Assembly: GCF_016907515.1 (NCBI RefSeq)
Contig: NZ_JAFBBY010000001.1
Coordinates: 2,976,001-3,040,000, forward strand
DNA from: Nocardioides nitrophenolicus
GTDB taxonomy: Bacteria > Actinomycetota > Actinomycetes > Propionibacteriales > Nocardioidaceae
Length of the DNA stretch: 64,000 bases
Direction: 5' to 3'
Shown: piece after piece, positions 51,774 to 60,405 of the stretch
Layout of the letters: every line of letters starts with the position of its first letter
Numbering within the stretch: position 1 is the stretch's first letter
Translations under genes and position numbers: made by a program
Notes under the pieces: generated by a model
What the model was told of the DNA's origin: nothing
The model's input: only the letters and a program-made list of their open reading frames with translations
Databases searched by the model: none

Positions 51774-52823
51774 ATGAGTGACTGGGACTGGAGCCCCGAG
51801 GAGCGGCACCGGCTGGCGGCCTTCCTGGAGCGGCACGACATCACCGCGGGGGAGGTGCTCACGAAGCCGATCGGCGACGGGCACTCCAACCTGACCTTCC
51901 TGGTGAGCGACGCGGAGGGCCGCCAGGCGGTCGTCCGCCGGCCGCCCCCGCCGCCGACGCCGCCGGGCGCCCACGACATGCTGCGCGAGGCCCGGCTGAT
52001 CGGTGCGCTGGGCAGCACCGACGTGCCGGTCGCCCGCCTGCTCGCCACCGCGGAGGCCGGCGAGGTGATCGACGTCCACTTCTACGTGATGAGCTTCGCC
52101 GCGGGCCCGGTGGTCACGACGGCGACCCCCGCTCCGCTGGACACCCCGGCCGCCCGGCGGGCTGTCGGCGAGACCCTGGTCGACACCCTCGCCGACCTGC
52201 ACGCCGTCGACTGGGCCGGCGCCGGGCTCGGCGATCTCGGCCGCCCCGAGGGGTTCAACGCCCGCCACCGCGCGCGGATGGCGCGCCTGGTCGCCGACGA
52301 GAACGGCGAGCCGCCGCCGCACTTCGCGGCGGTCGACGCCTGGCTGCAGGAGCACGTGCCGGCGGAGTCCGGGGCGACCATCGTGCACAACGACTACCGG
52401 ATCGGGAATGTCGTGCTGTCCGCCGAGCGCCCCGGCGCGATCGCCGCGGTGCTCGACTGGGAGCTGGCCACCCTCGGCGACCCGCTGTTCGACCTCGGCT
52501 ACTTCCTGGCCTCGGTGCCGGACGCGCCGCCGTACAACCCGACGCAGCGGCTCGGCCTGGCCATGCTCGAGGACGGCTATCCCGGACGCGACCAGCTCGC
52601 GGCGCGGTACGCCGAGCGGACCGGCGCCGATCTCGGCAACCTCGCCTGGTACACCACGCTCGCGCTGTGGAAGCTCGCCGTGCTCTACGAGTACGGCCAC
52701 CGGCGTGCCGTGCGTGGCGTCGGCGACCCCTACTACGCCGACCAGCGGCTGGTGCAGTCCTTCCTGGAGGACGCGCACCGATCGGCCGGCCTGCCACCGC
52801 CCCCTCCCGCCCCCGAGTCCTGA
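51774..52823 (+). CDS. APH-fold phosphotransferase family protein (ACAD10/11-like)
   Basis: 349 residues. An aminoglycoside-phosphotransferase/choline-kinase fold: HNDYRIGN carries the catalytic Asp, and DWELATLGDPLFDLGYFL supplies the metal-binding Asp. The family is found fused or linked to acyl-CoA dehydrogenases (human ACAD10 and ACAD11), where it phosphorylates 4-hydroxyacyl-CoAs before elimination. Here it stands in an acyl-CoA operon, so a 4-hydroxyacyl-CoA kinase role is a sensible guess; antibiotic resistance is unlikely. Confidence 0.87.
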   Translation: MSDWDWSPEERHRLAAFLERHDITAGEVLTKPIGDGHSNLTFLVSDAEGRQAVVRRPPPPPTPPGAHDMLREARLIGALGSTDVPVARLLATAEAGEVIDVHFYVMSFAAGPVVTTATPAPLDTPAARRAVGETLVDTLADLHAVDWAGAGLGDLGRPEGFNARHRARMARLVADENGEPPPHFAAVDAWLQEHVPAESGATIVHNDYRIGNVVLSAERPGAIAAVLDWELATLGDPLFDLGYFLASVPDAPPYNPTQRLGLAMLEDGYPGRDQLAARYAERTGADLGNLAWYTTLALWKLAVLYEYGHRRAVRGVGDPYYADQRLVQSFLEDAHRSAGLPPPPPAPES

Positions 52824-52832
52824 GGAGTCCCG

Positions 52833-53861
52833 ATGAGCAACCGCTCCTACGAGAAGTTCCACGACGAGATCATCCGGCCCGAGGAGGCCGCGGGCCTGCC
52901 CGAGCGCTTCTTCGACAGGTTCGTCTTCAACGTGCACCGCACCGACGCGACCACACCCTCGATCCTGTTCGGCCTCGGCCTGCACCCGGTGCGCGACACG
53001 GTCGACGGCTTCACGATCCTGTCCACGGCGACCGAGCAGCGCAACGTCCGCTATTCCACGGAGCTCTCGGCCACCGCGCCCGGCACCTGCGGCCCGTTCA
53101 GCTACGCCGTCCTCGAGCCCAACCAGACCTGGCGGGTCGCGCTCGGCGAGAACCCGACGGGACTGACCTTCGACCTGGTGTGGGAGGCCCGCACTCCCGC
53201 CTGGTGGGGCGACATCGACGTCACCAACAGCACGGGCGAGACCACGTCCTTCGCCCACCTCTTCCAGTCCGGCTGGGTGTCGGGCACGCTCGCCATCGAC
53301 GGCGAGGAGCAGAAGGTCGAGCGCTGGTACAGCCAGCGCGACCGCTCGCGCGGCGTGCGCACCATGGCCGGCGGCCAGGGCCTGCACATCTGGTACCAGG
53401 CGCAGTTCGAGGACCGCTCGGTCGGCTTCCTGCTCGTCGAGTCCCGCGACGGCGGCCGGATCCTGCTCGAGGGTGCGGTGATGCACACCGACGGCACCCT
53501 CGACGAGATCATCGACGTCCGCCATGCCCTGGTCTTCGACGACCAGCTCGACCTGCGCTCCGGCCGGGTGCAGGTGACCACGGCGTCAGGCGCGGTCTAC
53601 CCGATCGACACCGACGCGACCGCCGGTGGCGGCTACATGGCCGGCGGCGGGTACGGCGGCCACCACGGCAAGGCGCTGGGTCGCGACCACGTCGAGAGCG
53701 ACGTCTATCCGCTCGACGGGTCGGTCACCCAGCGCACCCTCGACTCCTCGCTGACCGACCGGCTCTGTGCGTTCGACTGGGAGGGGCGGCCGGGCTCGGG
53801 GATCTTCGAGTTCGCGCTCACCCGGTCGTCGTCGTACGCCTACCGGCCGACGCTGGGCTGA
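52833..53861 (+). CDS. Lipocalin-like two-domain protein (DUF7064/AttH-like), unknown function
   Basis: 342 residues, no signal peptide. Almost entirely beta-strand, with two sandwich-like halves (SILFGLGLHPV ... FSYAVLEPNQTWRVAL; TFDLVWEARTPAWWG ... GFLLVESRDGG), resembling the double lipocalin fold of AttH/CrtC-type proteins. Such proteins bind hydrophobic ligands or hydrate terpenoids. No catalytic residue can be named. It ends the racemase operon. A bidirectional palindrome follows 14 bases after the stop. Confidence 0.8.
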   Translation: MSNRSYEKFHDEIIRPEEAAGLPERFFDRFVFNVHRTDATTPSILFGLGLHPVRDTVDGFTILSTATEQRNVRYSTELSATAPGTCGPFSYAVLEPNQTWRVALGENPTGLTFDLVWEARTPAWWGDIDVTNSTGETTSFAHLFQSGWVSGTLAIDGEEQKVERWYSQRDRSRGVRTMAGGQGLHIWYQAQFEDRSVGFLLVESRDGGRILLEGAVMHTDGTLDEIIDVRHALVFDDQLDLRSGRVQVTTASGAVYPIDTDATAGGGYMAGGGYGGHHGKALGRDHVESDVYPLDGSVTQRTLDSSLTDRLCAFDWEGRPGSGIFEFALTRSSSYAYRPTLG

Positions 53862-53875
53862 GCGGGCGGGTCTTG

Positions 53876-53938
53876 CGTCGCACCCGGCATCCGGGTCGGT
53901 CCAGGGGCCGAATCACGACCCGGATGCCGGGTGCGACG
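53876..53938. terminator. Bidirectional terminator with 23-bp perfect arms
   Basis: 53876-53898 and 53916-53938 are exact reverse complements with a 17-base loop. Each arm holds a small hairpin, ACCCGG-CAT-CCGGGT. It lies between the convergent lipocalin-like and hydrolase genes. The ACCCGGCA string is shared with the 42807-42870 element. Confidence 0.85.
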
Positions 53939-53960
53939 ACACCACCCGCGCCGGGGCTCC

Positions 53961-54824
53961 CTAGGCGGAGCGCGCGTGCAGCCAGGCGACCAGGTCCGCG
54001 GTGATCTGGTCGCGGTTGGTCTCGTTGAAGATCTCGTGCCGCGCCTCGGGGTAGAGCGTGACCGTCACGTCGGTGAGCCCCGCGTCGCGGTAGCGCTGGC
54101 CGAGCAGCTGCACCAGCTGGCCGGCGCCGGAGACGGGGTCCCCGTCGCCCGAGACGACGAGGAGCGGGAGGTCGCTCCGGATGCCGGCGAGAGCCGTGGG
54201 ATCGGCCAGGCGGGCCGCCCCGGCGAACAGCTGCGGCACCGCGTCGTCGGGCAGGTCGAAGCCGCTGCGCGGGTCGGCGACGTAGGCGTCCACCTCGGCC
54301 TCGTCGCGCGAGAGCCACTCGTAGCCGGTGCGGTGCTCGAACCCGGCGTTGAACGCCTCCAGCCCGACCGGGCCCTCCGCCTGCGCCAGCTCGGCGGCGA
54401 GTACGTCGAGCGCGGTGGACCCGGAGAGCACCACGCCGGCGTACTGCGCCGAGTGGTCCAGGATCACCGTCTGCGCGGCGAAGGACCCCATCGAGTGCGC
54501 CACGAGGAAGAGCGGCAGGTCCGGGTGCTCGGCGCGCAGCGCGGCGCCGTAGTCGGCGACGTCGGCGACCAGCGCGGTGAAGTCGAAGTGCCCGAGCTCG
54601 TCGGGTGAGGCGACCGAGTCGCCGTGGCCGCGGTGGTCGACCGCGTGCACGACGTACCCGGCGGCGACCAGCGCCCGTGCGAGCCGATCGTAGCGCCGGC
54701 CGTGCTCGGCGATGCCGTGGGCGATCTGGACCACGCCCCGGGGCGAGGCGATCTCCTCGCCCCAGCCGCAGGTCGCGATCGCGGTGCCGTCGGTCGGCGA
54801 GGTGAAGCTGGCGGTGGTGGGCAT
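53961..54824 (-). CDS. Alpha/beta-hydrolase (monoacylglycerol lipase-like)
   Basis: 287 residues. Oxyanion turn VQIAHGIAEHGRRYDRLA, nucleophile elbow VAHSMGSF with Ser, Asp in VSGDGDPVS and His in EARHEIFNE form a full hydrolase machinery of the lysophospholipase/monoglyceride-lipase class. AGGAGG lies upstream of the ATG. Probably cytosolic, releasing an acid from an ester so that it can be activated by the neighbouring ligases. Divergent from the SDR-ligase-importer operon across the operator at 54875. Confidence 0.92.
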   Translation of the reverse strand: MPTTASFTSPTDGTAIATCGWGEEIASPRGVVQIAHGIAEHGRRYDRLARALVAAGYVVHAVDHRGHGDSVASPDELGHFDFTALVADVADYGAALRAEHPDLPLFLVAHSMGSFAAQTVILDHSAQYAGVVLSGSTALDVLAAELAQAEGPVGLEAFNAGFEHRTGYEWLSRDEAEVDAYVADPRSGFDLPDDAVPQLFAGAARLADPTALAGIRSDLPLLVVSGDGDPVSGAGQLVQLLGQRYRDAGLTDVTVTLYPEARHEIFNETNRDQITADLVAWLHARSA

Positions 54825-54874
54825 GGGGCCTCCTGGGTCGCGGGGTGCTCATGCTGCCACCGTCCGCGACGTTC

Positions 54875-54888
54875 TACAGAAATCTGTA
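54875..54888. promoter_or_regulatory. Inverted repeat in the hydrolase/SDR divergent promoter
   Basis: TACAGA-AA-TCTGTA has perfect 6-bp arms and is AT-rich, as an operator would be. It lies 51 bases upstream of the hydrolase ATG and about 140 upstream of the SDR ATG. The bound regulator is unknown. Confidence 0.55.
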
Positions 54889-55025
54889 ACGAGGGTTGCT
54901 TTCTGTCTAATGTCGGTCTACCTTCGTCACACCGCGCTGGGCGTGACTGGTGTCACACGGCGCTCAGAAAAGGTCTGAGATTCAACGACAGCGATGTTTC
55001 TGAACATTGCGGGACGGAGCGCACG

Positions 55026-55823
55026 ATGGCGGCGGAGCCAGGTCAGCCGACGGGCGAGTTCGGCGGTCAGCGGGTGGTCGTCGCCGGAGGTACGTCGGGC
55101 GTCGGCCTGGCGACGGCGATCGCCTACGCCCTCGCGGGCTGCACCGACCTGGTGCTGGTCGGCCGGGACGAGCTGCGCGGCAAGCAGGCCGTCGAGACCG
55201 TCATGGAGTGCGCGCCGGCCGCCCGGGTCGAGTTCGTCTCCGCGGACCTCAACACCGCCGAGGGCGCGCTCGCAGCAGCGGCGAGCGCCCACCGGACGCT
55301 CGGTGGCATCGACGTGCTGGTCTGCTCCACGGTCGCGCCCTACCAGCCGACCCTGCTGCACGACATCGCGATCGAGCAGCTGCGCGACGTGCTGGTCGAG
55401 CAGGCGCTCGGACCGCTGCTGATGACCCGGGCCGTGCTGCCGTTCATGCGCGAGGCCGGAGCCGGCGCCATCGTCACCATCGCCAGCGACGCCGCGAAGG
55501 TGCCGACGCCGGGAGAGACCGGCATCGGCGCCGCGATGGCCGCGATCGTGACGTTCTCGCAGACCCTCGCGGTGGAGGCCAAGCGCGACGGCATCCGGGT
55601 CAACGTGCTGACGCCGTCGCTGATCGTCAACACCGCGTCGTACGACCGGGCGATGGCGCAGGAGTTCAGCAAGCGGATCTTCGACAAGATCGTCCGGCAG
55701 GCCGCCCTCGGCCTCACCGAGCCCGAGGACCTGGCCGAGGCCGCGCTCTTCCTCACCTCGCCGCGGTCGCGGCGGATCACCGGCCAGGTGCTCAGCGTCA
55801 ACGGAGGGATCTCCGTTGCCTGA
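55026..55823 (+). CDS. SDR-fold protein lacking the catalytic Tyr-Lys pair
   Basis: 265 residues. Cofactor loop VAGGTSGVGLATA and the C-terminal GQVLSVNGGISVA are SDR-like. After VTIASDAAKVPTPGE, where Tyr-x-x-x-Lys should follow, it reads TGIGAAMAAIVTF, without either residue. It may be a degenerate partner subunit or use other chemistry. First gene of the rightward operon that continues through ligase and importer 2; it overlaps the ligase start by 8 bases. Confidence 0.85.
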   Translation: MAAEPGQPTGEFGGQRVVVAGGTSGVGLATAIAYALAGCTDLVLVGRDELRGKQAVETVMECAPAARVEFVSADLNTAEGALAAAASAHRTLGGIDVLVCSTVAPYQPTLLHDIAIEQLRDVLVEQALGPLLMTRAVLPFMREAGAGAIVTIASDAAKVPTPGETGIGAAMAAIVTFSQTLAVEAKRDGIRVNVLTPSLIVNTASYDRAMAQEFSKRIFDKIVRQAALGLTEPEDLAEAALFLTSPRSRRITGQVLSVNGGISVA

Positions 55824-57687
55824 GCCGCGCCGGCTGCGGCTGCGCACGCCGAGCGACGTCGCCGCGGTCGAGGCCGAGGGCGGCGCCGGGCTGCTGCCCG
55901 CCACGACGATCCTCGACTGCCTGCGGCACGTCGCCCGGGAGCACCCCGAGAAGGCCGCGATCATCCAGGTCGAGGAGCCCGATCTCCTCACCCCCGAGCG
56001 GGTCCTCGACTACCGCACCCTGGTCGGCGACATCGAGGCGAGCGCCAATCTGTTCCGCCACCTGGCCGGCGCGGCGCCGGCGGTCGTCGGGGTGATGCTG
56101 CCGATGGTGCCCGAGGGACTCAGTGCGCTGTGGGGTGCGCAGACCGCCGGGATCGGCGTACCCCTCAACCCCTTCCTGGACCTCGCGCCGGTCGCGGCGA
56201 TCCTGGCTCGCACCCGCGCGACCACGCTGGTCACGACTCGCGACGTCCTCGACGCCAAGGGCGGTGTCGGCGCGCTGCGGGAGCTGGTGCCGAGCCTGGT
56301 CGAGGTGCTGTACGTCGACGACGCCGACCCGGCCCTGGACCTCGCCACGCGCGCCGGCGCGCACCGGGGCGGCCTGGCGTTCGAGCCCGACCCGGACCCG
56401 GGGCGCGACTCCCTGGTCATGCCGACCGGTGGGACGACCGGCGCGCCCAAGCTGGTCCGGATGTCCCAGGCCGGGCAGCTCCGGGTCGGCTGGAACGTCG
56501 GCGCGCTGATGGGCAACGAGCCCGACGGCGTCACCGCGCACGGCATGCCCAACTTCCACTGCGGCGGCACCATCTCGCTGGGCCTGCGCACCGTCCTGTT
56601 CGGCGGCACCCTGCTGACCCTCACCCGGGTGGGCTTCCGCTCGCGGCAGGTGGTCGAGGCGTTCTGGGACATCGCCCGGCGCTACGGGGTGACCTCGCTG
56701 CTCGCTACGCCCACCACCGCGCTGGCGCTCCTGCACGGCGCAGGCAATGCCGCGGGCTGCGTCATCCGCGACTTCCACTGCGGAGGCAGCGCGGTGCCCA
56801 TGGAGCTGGTCCGGGGCTTCCACGAGCGCTTCGGGATCTGGCTGCGCGAGAACTGGGGGATGACCGAGCTGCACGGCACCACCACCGGGCACTTCGACGG
56901 CACCCGCGAGCCACTCGTCGGCTCCGTCGGGCGCCCGCTGCCCTTCGTCCGGGTGAAGGCGGTCGAGCTCGACGCCGAGGGCCGGTGGCTGCGGGACTGC
57001 GCGGTCGGCGAGCGCGGCGTGCTGCTCACCGGGACCCCCACGGCGTGCGCGGGCTACCTGGACGGCTCGCTCGACCGGGAGCTGTTCCCGACCGGCGTCC
57101 CCGGCGAGCTGCCCGCCGGCGCCCGCTGGGTCGACACGGGCGACCTCGGGATGGTGGACGAGACCGGCCATGTGTGGGTGTTCGGCCGGGCCAAGGACCT
57201 GATCATCCGCGGCGGGCACAACATCGACCCGAAGGAGATCGAGGACGCACTGATCGCGCATCCCTCGGTCCAGCTCGCCGCCGCGGTGGGGCGGCCCGAC
57301 CTCGCCAAGGGCGAGCTCCCGGTCGCCTACGTCCAGGCGCGCGCGGGCGTCGTGCCCGATCCTGTGGAGCTGCTGGCGCACTGCCGTGAGCACGTCCACG
57401 AGCGCGCCGCCGTCCCGGTGGAGGTGATCGTCGTCGACGAGATGCCGCTGACCCCGGTGGGCAAGATCGCGAAGCCGGTGCTGCGCGCCGACGCGGTCAC
57501 CCGGGTCGTCGGCGACATCGCCCGGTCCCACGACGCGACGGCGACGGTGCGCCTCGACCAGTCCGGGCCGCGGCTCGGCGTCGACGTGACCGTCACCGTG
57601 CCGGGCGTCGAGGAGGAGCTGCGGCGCGCGGTCGCGGGCTTCGAGTTCGCCACCCGGGTGCTGCTCGCCGACGCGGGAGCCCGCTAG
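55816..57687 (+). CDS. Acyl-CoA synthetase (AMP-forming)
   Basis: 623 residues from a TTG at 55816, supported by GGAGGGA upstream. Motifs are complete: ATP loop MPTGGTTGAPKLV, NWGMTELHG, DTGDLGMV, GRAKDLIIRGGHNIDP and TPVGKIAKP with the catalytic Lys. It activates a carboxylic acid to its CoA ester. The long form and N-terminal extension (LLPATTILDCLRHVAREHPEK) resemble long-chain or bulky-acid CoA ligases. It lies immediately upstream of importer 2, so it probably traps the imported acid as CoA ester. Confidence 0.92.
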   Translation: MPEPRRLRLRTPSDVAAVEAEGGAGLLPATTILDCLRHVAREHPEKAAIIQVEEPDLLTPERVLDYRTLVGDIEASANLFRHLAGAAPAVVGVMLPMVPEGLSALWGAQTAGIGVPLNPFLDLAPVAAILARTRATTLVTTRDVLDAKGGVGALRELVPSLVEVLYVDDADPALDLATRAGAHRGGLAFEPDPDPGRDSLVMPTGGTTGAPKLVRMSQAGQLRVGWNVGALMGNEPDGVTAHGMPNFHCGGTISLGLRTVLFGGTLLTLTRVGFRSRQVVEAFWDIARRYGVTSLLATPTTALALLHGAGNAAGCVIRDFHCGGSAVPMELVRGFHERFGIWLRENWGMTELHGTTTGHFDGTREPLVGSVGRPLPFVRVKAVELDAEGRWLRDCAVGERGVLLTGTPTACAGYLDGSLDRELFPTGVPGELPAGARWVDTGDLGMVDETGHVWVFGRAKDLIIRGGHNIDPKEIEDALIAHPSVQLAAAVGRPDLAKGELPVAYVQARAGVVPDPVELLAHCREHVHERAAVPVEVIVVDEMPLTPVGKIAKPVLRADAVTRVVGDIARSHDATATVRLDQSGPRLGVDVTVTVPGVEEELRRAVAGFEFATRVLLADAGAR

Positions 57688-57783
57688 CCCCGGGCGTCCC
57701 CACTCCCACCCCGACCACGGGCCGACCGGTCCGCGGGCGGTCCGTCCTACCCACTCTCTCCCTCGGCCACCACTGGAGGTGCC

Positions 57784-58638
57784 ATGTTCGTCCAGGTGCT
57801 GAACGGTCTCGCGTTCGGCGTCCTTCTCCTCGTCCTCTCCTCGGGACTGGCGTTGATCTTCGGGCTCCGCGGCGTCGTCAACTTCGCCCACGGCGCGATC
57901 TACATGCTGGCGGCGTACGTCGGCCTGTCGGTGTCCGACCGGACGTCCTTCTGGTTCGCGCTGCTCACGGTGCCGGTGCTGCTCGCCGGCGCCGGCCTGC
58001 TGGTGGACCGCTACGGCCTGCGCTTCCTGGTCGGTCGCAGCCCGCTCGACATGGTGCTGCTGACCTTCGGCATCACCTTCGTGGTGGCCGACGTCGTGCA
58101 GACCTTCTGGGGCACCCAGGCCCGGACCATCGATCCGCCGGCCGTGCTGGCGGGCAGCACCGACCTCGGGTTCGCGACCTACCCGACGTACCGGCTGTTC
58201 GTGATCGTGATGGGTCTCCTGGTGTGCGCCGGGCTGATGGCCTGGCTGCGGTTCTCGCGGACCGGCCTGTTCGTGCGGGCAGCCGGTGACGACCGGGTCA
58301 CCTCCGGTGCGATGGGCATCAACGTGGACCGGGTCAGTGCGACGGTCGTGGCGCTCGGCTTCGGCCTGGCCGGCCTGGCGGGGGTGCTCGCGGGTCCGTA
58401 CCTGACCCTGTCACCCGCCATGGGCACCGAGATCCTGATCACCACCTTCATCGTGGTCGTGGTCGGCGGCCTCGGCAGCATCGGCGGACCGATGGTCGCG
58501 GCGCTGCTGATCGGCCTCGCGAACTCGCTCGCCACGGTGCAGGCCCCCACGCTGGCGGCCTACGTGCCCTACCTGCTGATGCTGGTGGTCCTCCTCCTGC
58601 GCCCGCAGGGCATCGCCGGAAGGAGGACGGCGCTGTGA
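57784..58638 (+). CDS. Liv-type ABC transporter permease LivH (system 2)
   Basis: 284 residues with about eight membrane helices. LNGLAFGVLLLVLSSGLALIF and VNFAHGAIYMLAAYVG are the LivH hallmarks; the coupling loop is TSGAMGINVDRVSATVVALGFGLAG. ATG with GGAGG upstream. The 96 bases before it show no promoter, so it is likely read from the SDR-ligase operon. It overlaps the LivM start by 4 bases. Confidence 0.93.
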   Translation: MFVQVLNGLAFGVLLLVLSSGLALIFGLRGVVNFAHGAIYMLAAYVGLSVSDRTSFWFALLTVPVLLAGAGLLVDRYGLRFLVGRSPLDMVLLTFGITFVVADVVQTFWGTQARTIDPPAVLAGSTDLGFATYPTYRLFVIVMGLLVCAGLMAWLRFSRTGLFVRAAGDDRVTSGAMGINVDRVSATVVALGFGLAGLAGVLAGPYLTLSPAMGTEILITTFIVVVVGGLGSIGGPMVAALLIGLANSLATVQAPTLAAYVPYLLMLVVLLLRPQGIAGRRTAL

Positions 58639-59723
58639 GCGGCACGCCGACCGTCGCGGACACCCTGCGCCGCCGCAACCGGACCGCGCGCTGGCAGGCC
58701 CTGGCCTGGCTGGTGCTCGCCGTCGCCGGGCTCGGCGCCCCTTGGGTGATCTCGCTCTACCAGCTCCAGCTCGCGCAGCAGGCGATGGTGATGGGCCTGC
58801 TCGCCCTCAGCATCGGCTGGCTGCTGCGGCAGACCGGGCAGCTGAGCTTCGGCCACGCCGCCTTCTACGGCATCGCCGGCTACGCGACGTCGTACGTCGC
58901 CCAGGAGGCGGACCTGCCGATCGGGCTGACCCTGCTGGCCGGCATCGCGTGCGGCACCCTCGCGGCGTTCGTCGTCGGGCTGGTGACCATCCGGGTGCCG
59001 GGCATCGCCTTCGCGATGCTCACGCTCGCCATCGGCATGCTGGTCTGGGTCGCCGGCGGCCAGCTGCACTCGGTCACCCGCGGCGCCGACGGGCTCAACG
59101 TCTCGCTCGACGGCACGCTGCTCGGCAAGGACGTCGTGATGTACGGCAACCCGGTCGAGGCCTGGCCGCTGGTCTGGGGCGTGCTGATGGCCGTGGTGGC
59201 GGCGCTGTGGGCCCTCAGTCGCACCACGTGGGGCCGCCGGCTCGCGTCGATCCGCGACAACGAGGAGCGGATGCGCTTCTCCGGCTACGCGACCTACTGG
59301 CCACGGGTGGTGGCGTTCACCGTCTCCGGCGCGGTGGCCGGCCTCGCCGGCACCCTCAACCTGGTCACCACCAGCTTCATCTCGCTCTCGGCGCTGTTCT
59401 GGTCGACGTCCGGCATCGCGCTCATCGTCGCCGTGATCGGCGGCGTGCGCAGCGTGCTCGGCCCGCCGCTCGGGGCGGTGCTCTTCGTGGTGCTGCAGAA
59501 CTCGCTGGCCGGCAGCGGCAACCACTACCAGGCCGTGATCGGCGTGGTCCTGATCGTCGTGGTGCTCGTGGCTCCCGGCGGCTGCGTCGAGCTCGTCGAG
59601 CGCGCGGCCGCCGCGGCGCGGCGGCGCCTGTCCCGTCGTCCCCGGAAGGAGGCCGGCATGCCCGTCGTCCCCACCCCCACTCCCACCCCCGACCGAGGAG
59701 GTCGTCGTGCTGCGGCTCGATGA
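58635..59723 (+). CDS. Liv-type ABC transporter permease LivM (system 2)
   Basis: 362 residues from a GTG. About ten membrane helices with the LivM motif LSFGHAAFYGIAGYATSYVA, and coupling loop around IRDNEERMRFSGYATYWPRVVAF. The C-terminal tail is basic and Pro/Thr-rich (RRRLSRRPRKEA ... TPTPTPDRG) and overlaps the start of livG by 17 bases. In system 1 this part is fused to LivG; here the tail occupies the same position as that linker. Confidence 0.92.
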   Translation: MSGTPTVADTLRRRNRTARWQALAWLVLAVAGLGAPWVISLYQLQLAQQAMVMGLLALSIGWLLRQTGQLSFGHAAFYGIAGYATSYVAQEADLPIGLTLLAGIACGTLAAFVVGLVTIRVPGIAFAMLTLAIGMLVWVAGGQLHSVTRGADGLNVSLDGTLLGKDVVMYGNPVEAWPLVWGVLMAVVAALWALSRTTWGRRLASIRDNEERMRFSGYATYWPRVVAFTVSGAVAGLAGTLNLVTTSFISLSALFWSTSGIALIVAVIGGVRSVLGPPLGAVLFVVLQNSLAGSGNHYQAVIGVVLIVVVLVAPGGCVELVERAAAAARRRLSRRPRKEAGMPVVPTPTPTPDRGGRRAAAR

Positions 59724-60405
59724 GCTGTCCTTCGCCTACGGCAGCGTGAAGGCCGTCGACCAGGTGTCCCTCGACGTCGTCGAGGGGTCCATCCACGGCC
59801 TGATCGGGCCGAACGGCGCGGGCAAGAGCACCTGCATCGACCTGATCTCGGGCCGCCGGCGACCGACGAGCGGCACCGTGAGGTTCCGCGACCGCGACAT
59901 CACCCGGCTCGCGGCGCCACGACGCCGGCACGCCGGGATCGCCCGGTCCTTCCAGCGGATCAGCGTGTACGCCGACCTGACCGTCGCCGACCAGCTCGAC
60001 ATCGCGAGCCGGCTGGTCAGGGAGCGCGACGTCGACGCGGTCGTCGAGGCGCTGGCGCTCGGTCCGTGCCTGGCGCACACCCCCGCCGAGATCGGGTACG
60101 GCGAGCAGCGGCGGGTCGACATCGCCCTGGCCCTCCTCGGCGCGCCGGACCTCGTCCTGCTCGACGAGCCGGCGGCGGGGCTGTCCCGCGAGGAGAGCAT
60201 CTCGCTGGCCGACCACCTCGCGGCGCTGGTCCGCGAGCGCGGGATGACGGTGGTCCTCGTCGAGCACCACCTCGAGGTGGTCTACCGCGTGTGCGACCGG
60301 CTGACCGTGCTCGAGCAGGGCGCGGTGATCGCCGACGGCGACCCGCAGCAGGTCCGTCGCGATCCCCGGGTCGTCGAGGCCTACCTGGGCAGGAGCGCGG
60401 CATGA
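59707..60405 (+). CDS. Liv-type ABC transporter ATPase LivG (system 2)
   Basis: 232 residues from a GTG with GAGGAG 7 bases upstream. Walker A GPNGAGKST, Walker B LVLLDEPAAGLS and switch VLVEHHL are intact; the signature is GYGEQRRVDIALAL, a normal LivG variant. Start is inside the end of livM. ATG of livF overlaps the stop. Confidence 0.93.
   Translation: MLRLDELSFAYGSVKAVDQVSLDVVEGSIHGLIGPNGAGKSTCIDLISGRRRPTSGTVRFRDRDITRLAAPRRRHAGIARSFQRISVYADLTVADQLDIASRLVRERDVDAVVEALALGPCLAHTPAEIGYGEQRRVDIALALLGAPDLVLLDEPAAGLSREESISLADHLAALVRERGMTVVLVEHHLEVVYRVCDRLTVLEQGAVIADGDPQQVRRDPRVVEAYLGRSAA

Noticed and set aside
51774..52823. Aminoglycoside resistance gene
   Set aside because: The fold is APH-like, but context in an acyl-CoA operon and similarity to the ACAD10/11 N-terminal domain argue for a metabolic role.
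49677..53525. 1282-codon minus-strand open frame
   Set aside because: Antisense shadow of the racemase-crotonase-kinase operon, with Arg/Gly/Ala/Val-rich composition and no start signal.
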